DNA of 64,000 nucleotides from Prorocentrum cordatum (Eukaryota; Sar; Dinophyceae; Prorocentrales; Prorocentraceae). Position 1 is the stretch's first letter, and every line of letters begins with the position of its first letter. Positions 31,020 to 41,300 of this stretch are shown piece by piece. The stretch covers positions 89,501 to 153,500 of the forward strand of contig CAUYUJ010018627.1 of the NCBI GenBank assembly GCA_963575745.1. The letters are read 5' to 3'. The notes below the pieces were generated by a model that ran no database searches, was not told the origin of the DNA, and was given only the letters and a program-made list of their open reading frames with translations. The position numbers and the translations under genes are program-made.

Positions 31020-31506
31020 TTGGTCCCAATGTCCCCCGTCACGAGTGGTTGAAGCAAAGAAACAGATGGAATAGCACTGTTGAATGAAGAAGGCGTAAAG
31101 CCGCGGTTCGGCTAGGCTCGATGCGCGCCTGGCTCTCTTTCTTCATTCCCACTTTGCCACCCTTCTGCTTTCCGAAGGACCGCCGAAGGAGCGGGGGAAG
31201 TGGTGACTGAGGAAAGATCCAGGTGGATGCAGGAAAGAGAAAGCTGGAAGGGGGACGGAGGCATGTGCCGAGGGGGGGAGGTGGAGGAGCAGGTGGGGCA
31301 GGAGGAGACGAGGCATCGAGGAGAAAGGATGCAGGAGGAAGTGTGCAGGGGCGGCCAGGGCTTGCCGCAGCGCCAGGGCTAGGGCCAGGGCAGGGCTTGC
31401 CGGGGCGCGGCGCTGCCGCGGCCGCCCGCGACCTTTTCGGGGGCGGCGCGTGGGCGCCGCTCGCGGCGTCGCAGGGCCCCGGCTGGGTCGCGTGCCTCTG
31501 CTGCGG
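31020..31506. other. Non-coding stretch upstream of the kinase gene
   Basis: Unique, moderate GC to 31190, then a purine-rich GGAGG segment. No promoter motif is claimed. Confidence 0.3.
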
Positions 31507-31711
31507 TCGGGGGGCGGCAGAGAGGGGGGGGATGACTATGGGGGGGGGATTAGCATGGCGTGGGCCACGAGACGTCCCCAGGTGTCATGGCGCCCATTCC
31601 TGTTTCAGCACGTCCCTGGCCCCCCCCCGTGGGCCCGCGCACATGCCGCCGGCAACGATCTGCACCCCTCCCCCCCCTCTTGGACGCCCCCCTCCTATTG
31701 GCCGCCCCGGG
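31507..31711. mobile_element. MITE-I copy 3
   Basis: TCGGGGGGCGGCAGAGAGGG and its inverse CCCCCTCCTATTGGCCGCCC. TGCGG before and TGCGA after fit a 5-bp target duplication with one change. 205 bp. Confidence 0.85.
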
Positions 31712-32268
31712 TGCGACAGCGCTGCACTGGCAAGCGCATGGCGGCCGGGCCCTGCCCGGGGCGGGCCGCAGTGCTGCCCGCCTCGCGCGGCGGCGCGCCT
31801 TCTGGTGCCCGCGGCCGGCGGGGCGGGCGGGCGCGCCGGGCGCTGCGCGGGCGGCACGGAGGCGCGGCCGGGGCCTCCGGACGAGGCGGAGGCGGCGCAG
31901 GCCGGGGCCAGGGCGCTGCCTGTTGCACCCACCCCTTCGCCCCCAACCTTTCTTCCCTCCCCCAGCTCCCCCTGCCGTGGCGCCACGGGGCTCGCTTGCG
32001 CTTGTGGAAAAGAGAGAGAGAGAGAGAGAGAGAGTGCGTGTGTGTGTGTGTGCAAGGGGGGGAGGGAGCATGCCGGAGGGAGGACTCCTGCCTCCCTCAT
32101 TCCTGACCTCCCTCTGGCTTCCTTTCCGCCTGTCTCCGCTGGCCTCCTTCTCCTCCCCCACACTTCTCCTCCTTCGAGAGCGTGCCATCATCTTCAACAT
32201 CATCACCAGCGTCATCAGCACTTCTTCATCAGTTGGGAGCAGGGGAATAATGAAGGGACCAGTCAGAA
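31712..32268. other. GC-rich stretch ending in GA/TG repeats
   Basis: Includes (GA)n at about 32010-32032 and (TG)n at 32035-32052. The segment ends at the in-frame stop TGA (32269-32271) preceding kinase exon 1. Confidence 0.4.
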
Positions 32269-32283
32269 TGAACTGATGCCAGG

Positions 32284-32334
32284 ATGTCCTTCCCGCTGAC
32301 CCCCTTGCCGAAGCAGCGAGAGGATGACTTCGAG
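32284..32334 (+). CDS. Kinase exon 1: N-terminus, 17 codons
   Basis: ATG at 32284 opens MSFPLTPLPKQREDDFE. An in-frame TGA at 32269-32271 lies just upstream, so this Met is the likely start unless the AG at 32281-32282 is a splice acceptor, which would make this an internal exon. The DDFE ending leads directly into the first strand of the kinase domain. The intron (32335-32986, 652 bp) starts GACGGG, a GA donor. Confidence 0.7.
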
Positions 32335-35300
32335 GACGGGGTTTACCCAAACGCCTCGTGCGTCTGTCGGCTTCGCGGCTCTTTCTATTTGCGTCCTTCC
32401 TAATCGATTCCTGCGTCATGGTTCCTACAAAGACCAGTCGAGACCTCGGTGACCTTCCCTGGCGTTGTTCGTCCTCTTCTGGCCTCCTGGAGACTTCTCG
32501 TCGCCTCGGCGGGATCCGCCTCGTCAAGCTGGTCAGGATGTTTCCTGGGAGGGGCCTCAGGAAACCACCAGCAGACACGTGAATTTGACTCCGAGGTTGG
32601 GCTCGGTTCGGAGTAGTGTGGTGCCTTGAAGCAAAGACGATCCAGCACTCCTCCGTTTCAAGCTTCCGGAACTTACGGGTCTGGCACCACAGCGGCCGTC
32701 TTTGTTTTTCAGGAGCGACGGAATGACGTACATATGCATGATTCCACGCTGGTTTCGAGAGTACGCATTGCGCACATGTTCGCATCACGCGGTCGGTCTC
32801 GCGGATCGAGGGGCCGTGATCATGTACGCAGCTGGGCGCGTATGTCCTTTGTGGGCTCCTTCTGTTTTGGCCTCGGGCTCTCCGCGCTGTGTCGGCCGTG
32901 TTGTGCGCCTCGATCTCTGACGATCGGTGCCGTTCTCGCGCGATCGGCCGGCGTGAGACAGTCAAGCCTCTCTCTGGCCCGCGCAGATCGGCGAGATGCT
33001 CGGCCGTGGCACCTACTGCACCGTGTACTCCGCAGTGGAGCGGGCGAGCCTGGAGTGCCATTCCAGTGGGGAACGCATCGAGCTCGAAGCTCACAGACGA
33101 TTGATTGAGATGGCCTCGTGTTGCAATCCTGAGTGCGCCGTGGTACATTCAGGTCGTTGGAGTTTGCCTCATCGCGTCATTGACATCAGCATTTGGCGAG
33201 GCTCTGAAGTCCCCCCCACCACGCGGGGAGGGTTTGCAAGAATGGGCGAGGGGAAACAGGAGTGGGAGGATCAGAGGACAGGTTTTTTGCAGATGCCTCT
33301 GAAGACCAGAGATAGGAGGAGCAGGAGAAGCAGCAGGAGGAGGGGCAGCAGGAAAGGGTAGGGCAGGATGTGGGAGGAACTGAGGGCCGCCGCCTCCTCC
33401 TCCTCCTCCTCCTCCTCCTCCTCCTCCTCCTCCTCCTCCTCGAGGGGAGATCTTTCCGCTGCGCTATCTCGAAGAGTTTGTACCTGGCAGGGCAGCGTCC
33501 GCGCCGTCTTCGAACCTCCCGCAGGGCGTGTCGGCCGTCATCGGCCGGGAGGGGCCAATGGGCAATGTGGCCGGGGAGGCCATGGGGAATCTGTGGACCC
33601 CTCCTTCGTTAGTGCCCTCTCTCCTCCTTTTCCTCCTCCTCCTCCTCCTCCTCCTCCTCCTCCTCGTCCTCCTCCTCCTGTGGTTTCAGCCGCCTCCTCC
33701 TGTGGTTTCAGCCGCCTCGTCCTCCTCCTCCTCCTCCTCCTCCTCCTCCTCCTGTGGTTTCAGCCGCCTCCTCCTTCCTTCTCCCTCCTGAGCTCGATGC
33801 TCTGGTGCTGCAGATGCCCTGGGGAGATTGGAGGCATCAGCTCTTGCAGCAGTACTGGTGTCGCGCGCCATCCTCCTCCCGCCCCCCTTCCCCGTCGCGC
33901 GACCTCCTCGTCCCCCCCCTCCCCGCGCGAGGCCCCCGCGTGTGGGGCGGCAAGACGATGCCCACGCCGCCATTCCAGGTCTCGAGCTGAACGGTGTTTT
34001 GGCGATCTCGTGGGCCGTTTTCGTTTTGATTCCGTTTTGCAGCAAGGGCGGAACGACGACAGAGCGCGGGAAACAGAAACAAAACGAAAGTGGCAAACAT
34101 TGTTCAGCTCGAGCATTGCGCCTTTCCGTGGGTCTCTCCCGGGGCGCGTTCTGGTCAGGATTTCGAGGCGGATCTGTTGGAGTCCCGAAACGGTGCGGTG
34201 ATGGACCGTGCGGTGACCCCGAAATCCCCGAAGACCTCACGCACGGTCCGTCAACGCACGGTTTTGGGACCTCGGAGGCCCCTGTCGCCCGAGACGTCCT
34301 CAGGGAACGACCCGAGTCCCAAAACCCGCATCCCCACCGACTCACCGCACGGTGTGGTCACCGCCCCGCTTGGGGGCCCCCGGGGATCTGGCCGTGGCGA
34401 CGCGGGAAGGGCAGCGGTGTCGGCACCGCCCTGCTTCCACAGTCAAGATCGGGCTCCCGCCCGAGCCTCCTGGGTGGCAGTGCGGGTGCCTCGCCACTCG
34501 CTTGCGGTAATCGGAGGTGGATCGACCTCCTACCCTGACACGTCGATTAGTGAATTTGCCGCTTTCGGTTCGCGAGAGGGCGTCGCGGCCGTTCTTTTTG
34601 AGGGTCTGGGTCCGTCGGCTTCGGTCCTGGGTCGTTTTCCTTAAAGGGAGGTGTGTCCACCGCCGAGGTAAGTTACTCACGGGTCCTTGGCGGGGTCCGG
34701 GCCTTGGAGGTGTTCGGCTCGGGCGGCCAGCGATCCCGACTGACGCTGTGGATGGATCGGGCGGGACTGCGCGGGCGTAGCCTCAAGTAGGGCCTGCCCT
34801 TCCAAAGGGGGAACATCAAAAATACGCAAACATAAGATGGGGACGATAGTTTTGAGTATTTTTGACTATGCTGGGGTATGTTTGGGGTATTGATTTTTTT
34901 GTTCGCCCAGAAACCGCCTGTAGGGGGACACGCCCGACCTAAGCGTAGCCAGCTGTACCCACATCTTGAACCGCAGCCAGTTGGAATCTGCAGTCAAGCC
35001 GCATAGTAGGGATGAGCAGCTTTCCGAGGCTGCCTTTGCATCCTTGCCCCTTCGTTCCATTCTTGGCGACTTTTTCGCTGGCCAGCTCGAAATCGCCAAC
35101 GTGCGCCTGCGAGGCCCCTTTTCATCCTTGCCGCGCATCCTTATTGTGCGACTCGACTAGAATTTCTATGCTGTTTCCTCTGAGCGTGGGCGTCCTTCCT
35201 CCCCCTTCTGTGGAGAACTGAATCCTGACAGACGCAGAACACCTCGGAGGTCCGCGCAGAGATCTCCTAGATCGGCGCTGGACGCCCCCCCCCTTGCGGC

Positions 35301-38300
35301 GCCCCCGGCGCCGCCCACTGCACGCTCCGCGCGCGTCAGGGTAGGAGGGCCCAACGCCGATCCGAGAAATCTGCGTGGATCTACAAGCTGTAACTGACAT
35401 CGTTTCGTTCTCTGCTCTGGTCGGCGGCCCCGGCCCGCCCTGCCTGCCTCGGCGCGGGCCCGCTCCGCCAGGCGACCTCTCGCGAGGTGGCCCTCAAGGT
35501 GGTCGACAGGCGGGCGCCTCGACGCTCTGGGCGGGGAGGGGCGGCAGGCCGTTGCACCTTCGGGGGGCCTCGCCTGTCACCCCAGAATGGGTGTCTTTTC
35601 TTGTGCCCGACGCGAGCTCGATGCGGACGCGACGCGGACTTGGCGCGGATCCGACACGGAGTCCGACATGGATTCGACACGGAGTCGACGCGGACAGGGC
35701 CGCGACGGGACAGGCAGTGCTCCCCGAGGCTGCAACACAAGGGCGGGCTCAGCGACGAGTCATGGAAGCCTGCCGTGCCAGCCCTCGAAGTCTTGCCTCT
35801 AGAGTCTAGAGGCTGCACTGGCGCGCGCGTTAGCGTCTGGTGTCGACGGCCATGGAAGCCCCGCATGCCCTCGAAGTCCTGTCTTTCGACTGCACTGGCG
35901 CGCGTGCGCGAGCGTCCGGTGTCGGCGGCCAGCCCGGGGTGGGGAGGTGAGGAGGGGCGGGCCTGCTGCCCTCCCTCGGCCGGGCGGCCGTGAAGCGGGC
36001 CCGGCGGTGGAGCCGCAAGATGGGCCTTCCCCCCTATCAACCCTTGCGCTGGTGGCTGAAATAACTGTACCTGTTCGTGGACACACGTGGAGAGTCGATG
36101 AAAAAGATGTTCTTCTGCAGTTTTGTTCATTCCTTTGGCTTGCGCCCATCGCCGCCCCCCGGTCTCTCGTCGGGGTAACAGCCGCTCCGCGGGGTTTCAG
36201 GCGGTTTGGGGCCGGCGCGATCTACATATATATATATATACATATCTATATATATATATATACATATCTATATATATATATATATACATACACATACATA
36301 CGTATATATACATATATATATAGATTCACCAATCAGTGCTTGCACTGAGGGGGTCCTAGCGGAAATTGAAAGATTTGGCGACAGTCTCTCGCCGAGTTTG
36401 GTAGCCGGCTGGGTTCCCGGGTTCCTGGTTCCGGGTTCCCGCGGGGTCATGGTTGCTGGTTCCGGGCCGATCTCGGTGGGTCCCAGGTTTCCCGGTTCCC
36501 GGGTTCCTGGTCGTTCTCTTTCTCGATCTCTCGATCGATCCCGCGATTCATCAAACCATCTTTTGGTAGGGTTTTTTCTTTGGTGTAAAGTATATATATA
36601 TATATACGTTGGCGTAATATATATATATATATATATACATGTATATATACATATATGTGTATATAGATGTATATGTGTGTGTGTGTTTCCAGCCTCTCCT
36701 CGTTTCTCGCCGCGTGCACCATCGCTGCCCTGCCGCCTCCTCTCGGCGTGGCCGGGCCCCCAAAGTGCTGCGGCCCACCGCGAGAGCGCTGCCCCGCGCG
36801 CGCGCGGCGAGAGGAGAGAGGGGAGCTGCCGCGGGTCTCGCCTGCGGGTCCCGCTCCGGCTTCGTATGCGTACCCATCGGTCGTTGAAAGTAGGAGTTTT
36901 TGGGTTCCCAGAATCCAATCTACTTCAAGTTTTTTTTTTCAAGGATCGATTTGTTTTTGCTGCGTTTTGTTACTCCCATCGGTCGTTGAAAGTAGGATTG
37001 AAGAGGCCTGACGGCCGGTGCCGCCGAACCTGATCGAAAGGGCCAGGAGCGGGGGGAGGAAGCGGAAGATGAGGAGGAGGAGGAGGAGGAGAAGGAGGAG
37101 GAGCAGGAGGAGGAGGAGGAGGAGGAGAAGGAGGATATGCGTACCCACCGGTCGTTGAAAGTAGGATTTTCTGGATTCCCAGAACCCAATCTACTTCAAG
37201 CTTTTTTTGTTGTCAAGAATGGATCTGCTTTTGCTGCGTGTTGTTCCTCCCTGGGCGGGCCCGAGCCCAATCTACTTTATCCGCCTTCCTACTTCATGTT
37301 TCTACGTACTTCCTCCGACCGATGGGTATCATTGTTTCCCCCATGCCTCGGAGTTACCACAGTTGCATCCACCCACCCCCTTTCTTTGCATGGCGGGATT
37401 GGGCGATGTTCCAAGGATGCCCTTGCACGTTTCCTTCTCGGCCAGTCTGGGCCATTCCCTGGGTGTGAGTGTGTGTGTGAGGGGTGTCCAGTGGCAGCTC
37501 TCGTGTGCCGTGTACCCTCCCGGGGTCCAGAGGACCTGACCTGGCACTTCACAGAGTATCTGTAAGATGCGTGTCGATTGTGCTCTACCTGCCCGTACCC
37601 TTTGCGGTGTTCTCCAGATTGTTGCTTCCTTGAGGCAGCTTACCAATGTGAGTGCTACTCTGCCCTCTCCTCTGCCTCTGTTCGTACGATGCGCGGCCCT
37701 GTCCGCGTAGTGTTTTTCACGCGACATGTTTTGTGTTGTGATTGTTGTTCAAGCGGGACATCTGTTTGTTTCAAAACGGCGTTCCCGCTGCAGCTTGGCC
37801 TCATTTTGGGATCGGCGTTTTGCTCCAGTCGTTCTGAACCGCGCTCTCGACCCAACGCGGGTCATTTCTCTGGATACGAATGTTTCCTCATCGTTGTCGT
37901 CACATTAGTTTCCCTTCCCCAGCCTTGCCCTTGCCATCTTCCCTCTCCCTCTGCTCCCACTCCTGCTCCTGCTATTGTTGTTCCTCCTCGTTATCCTCCT
38001 TCCTCTTCCTCGTCTTCCTTCTGCTCATCTTCCTGCTCGTCCGCCACGTCCTCCTCCAATGTACGCAGCTCCCCTGCTTGCGCATGACACAATTGGGTCC
38101 TTGTGAGGGTTCAAGGTCCGCTATGACACCCGTCGGCGGTTTCAGGGGAAATCAGCAGGGTAGAATGTCAGCTATGGTGCGAGCGCACCTAGCTTGCCCT
38201 TACTCTTCTCTCCCACCCCTCCCTCCCATCTCTCCCGCCATCGCTTCCCTCCCCCAAGTGTCGGAACAGTGCAGACAATGCACACTGCCTGAACCGTGTC

Positions 38301-41300
38301 TGAGGTATAGGTGTGAGAGACTGCACAAGACGAAGGACTGGGGCTGCGGCTGAGTCTCTTCTTGATTATTGGTTGAAAGGGGAGAATGGGGGGATGAATA
38401 GAGAGAGAGAGAGAAAGAGAAAGAGAAAGGAGGAGTGAGCGAGAGAGAGAAACAACAAGAGAACGAGATAGAGAGAGACAGAAAAGGAGAGCGAGGCATA
38501 GGCAGACAGGCAGACAGACACAGAGATACGTGTAGACAGACATTGACTGTGGGGGGGAGGAGGAAAGAGAGGAGAAGAGAGAAGGGAGGGAGCGACTGCG
38601 CCTCTTGTCCCTCTTCATCCTCATCCTGCAGTACTCCTTCCTCCGCCAACCATCCCCACGCTCGGCATCGCTCGGACGTGTGCGCTATTCTTCGGCGAGG
38701 GACCGTCGAGGATCATCCCGGGTCATGGTGCGGCAGCAGAATAACCGCACGAAACCGAACAATGCACGGGGAGTGGACGTCCGAGCGATTGCATGCCATC
38801 AACCATCCCCACGAGTTCAGGCCATCGCAAACATGGATCAAGGGGGCGTGGATTACCGACGGGTCCCGTTTCCATGGGAAGTCGTGGATTTCCACCGCCG
38901 CACGAGGCGGCACCGGCCGCATTTTGGGGAGGGCACTTCCCCCGATCCATGGATTTGGCAACCGCGCGCCAAATCCATGGATCGCGAGTACATGTTTGCG
39001 TGCCCCCGAATCAACCGTCCCCACGTGTCCCTCCTGCTAAAGGCTGGCGCCTCGCCTCCGGGCTGCGACCGGCCGGCGAAGGACTTGTACATGGAGCGGC
39101 ACGTCCTCCGCCGTACGAACCACGTCAACATTATCAAGATGTTGGGGTGGTTCTCGGACACGTCTTGGGTCTACGTGGTCCTCCTGCTCTCCCCGTTCTC
39201 CGGATCCCGTCCTCATGCTCCCCGTGCTCCAGATCCTCTCCTGCTGCGCCTCTCTCTTGTTGCGTGACGTCCGTCTTCGTTATTTCCCTCCCTCCACACC
39301 CTCTGGAGCCTGGCGAAGGCTGCTCGCGAGGCCCATCGAGATCTGTCTCAGCATGCGCCGTGTGCGCTTCTGCTGCAGCTCTTGCCATCTGCATGCTTCT
39401 CGATGGTGCAGCGCGCCTGTTGTTTGAGGCCTGGGCCGCAACGGGCGTTCTTCGGAGGTTGATAGACCTCCTGCCCTTACACGTCGATTCGCGAATTGGC
39501 CGAATTCGGTTCGCGAAAGGGCGTCGCGGCCGTCACTTGTGCGGGTCCAGGTCCGTCGGCTTCGGTCATGTAGGCCGTGTTCACTAAAGGGTTGTTTACC
39601 AAAGGGAGGTTTTTGTCCACCGCCGAATTGTGGTCCCCGTCTCCCAGCTTGCAGCGTAGCGCGCCCCCTCCCCCACAGGGCAACCTGGCACTGCTGGGGC
39701 GCACGCGCGCACCACAAGCCTCGCAGCAACGCGCGGTCGCAACGCCTGCGGGGTGTTCGCGGGCTCTGCACTGCGGTGCTCCTGGGCCACCGCGGTGCTC
39801 CCAGGATGTTGTGGCCGAAGGCTGACTGCCGGTGCTTGCAGGGCTGTGGCGCTTGAGGCTTGTTGTGGCTCGTGTAGGCTCCAGCATGATGCTCCGCAAA
39901 CTTTTTGCGGCCCTGAAAGGGTCCAGTCACCTTCGCCGTCTGGTGGTCGTCCGCACACCGTGGTGCTCACAGGCACGCTGTAGTGCTCTTTGACGTCGGC
40001 GTCGCAGGCGCTTAGTGAGGTGGGCGCCTGCTGCAGAGGGCGCCGCCGCCGCCGCTGACCCCGGGGTGCGAAAGCCCGGAGAATCCGGCCTGCGACAACC
40101 TTGACACGTTTTTCTGTGTTCTCTTGGACCGTAGACGCGCTAACGGTGTGTCAGCTAACGGCGAAGTATGACGTTCAATTGTAGGAAGGCGTGGTTCGTG
40201 GCTTAGCCAGTTGTAGGAACGCGTGGTTCGTGTTTCCTACAACTCGACGTTCGATACATTCGCAGATTTGAAATGTAGGAAACGGTGTTTCGTGATTTCC
40301 TACACTTTGTTTTGCGTGAGCTCGGCGTCACAGAAACAATATTCCCAACCGCACCGTTAACGAAGCACGCCCTCAGCGCGGCCTGAGTGGGAGCCCCTTA
40401 TTCCCACCCCCCGTCTTTGCGGACCTATCTTGTGCGTCGGTTCAGACTAAGTGGAATTGTGCTTGTTGCTTTTCTTTTCTTGTAATGCTTGGCGGCACTT
40501 GATCTTGTTCCTTCTCGAGCCAGCTACCTGCCCCCAGCACCGCACGCCGCGTCCTCGCTAGCCACCCTTTTCCCCGCCTTCCCCCCTTCGGCAGCGCGAG
40601 AAAACGACCCCGGGGATTGGCAGAAGGTACGCAGAGAGATACAAAGATGGGGGCAATTGGAGAAGGAAGGCGGGAAGCAGACGGACAATTGTGTGATGGA
40701 AGTATTCGGCCAGGCGGCACTCGGCCAGGCTGGCCTCGGCCAGGCTGGACTCGGCAAAGCGGAACGCGGCCTGAGCCGGAGTCAGCTCTGCCGAGCTCAG
40801 CCTGGCCGAGATCATGTAGTTTTGGTCAACGGGTGCGCGCCCAGAGAATTCTTTGACAGGGGCGTGGGGGGTATCGCTAAGGAGTCTGGCTGGGATCATC
40901 TGAGTGCATGGGCTTCGTGCCCACAGCAAGCGCGCACAGACGTTCGAATCGGGGGAGCGTAAGACTCGGGTTTGCCAGGACTCGGGTTCGCCATCGTTTT
41001 TTGACGACCGCGCCTCGGATTTTGACGAGGAGGAGTTTCGTGGGATGTCTGCAGCGGGAGGCCTCGTCAAAATGCAGGCTCGGCCTCGTCATTTTTTGAC
41101 GACCTCGTCGGGGATTTCCGAGTCCCCTGTACCCAGGTCTTACGTCCCCCTGATCGAATGAGTCTGGCATGCGCGCGCGAGAGGCCCGCGTGGTCTTATT
41201 TGATGCACGCGTTGCAAAACCGCGCGCACAGTTGTTGGTTTGTTCGAAGGCTTCGCCGTGCAAAGACATGTTTTGTTGCTGATTCCTGTGCTTTCATGTA

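Larger units (their letters stand above)
33044..35471 (+). other. Kinase intron 2 contents
   Basis: Holds (CTC)n tracts at about 33395-33440 and 33625-33760, a segment P copy (34525-34650), a complete MITE-A, MITE-H and MITE-B. Much of 33990-34400 is unique and GC-rich; no further exon is supported there. Confidence 0.6.
35510..38304 (+). other. Kinase intron 3 contents
   Basis: Contains (TA)n at about 36222-36325 and 36586-36680, MITE-Q copies, (GGA)n at 37078-37136, and a lower-GC unique stretch 37450-38200. No further exon supported. Confidence 0.6.

Noticed and set aside
31550-33148. 532-codon minus-strand open frame opposite kinase exons 1-2
   Set aside because: Antisense shadow in GC-rich DNA. 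Reads through MITE-I, with no domain; the plus strand carries the glycine-loop exon.
33281-33320. GCAG followed by MPLKTRDRR as the VAIK exon of the kinase
   Set aside because: Considered first, but lacks the Ala of VAIK and has no border repeat; 35472-35509 fits residue spacing, frame and border repeat.
36222-36680. TATA boxes or AT-rich promoter
   Set aside because: Simple TA microsatellites inside a kinase intron; dinoflagellate promoters are not TATA-defined.
37600-37650. Exon-like IVASLRQLTN followed by GTGAGTG
   Set aside because: No place for it in the kinase alignment, and no border repeat.
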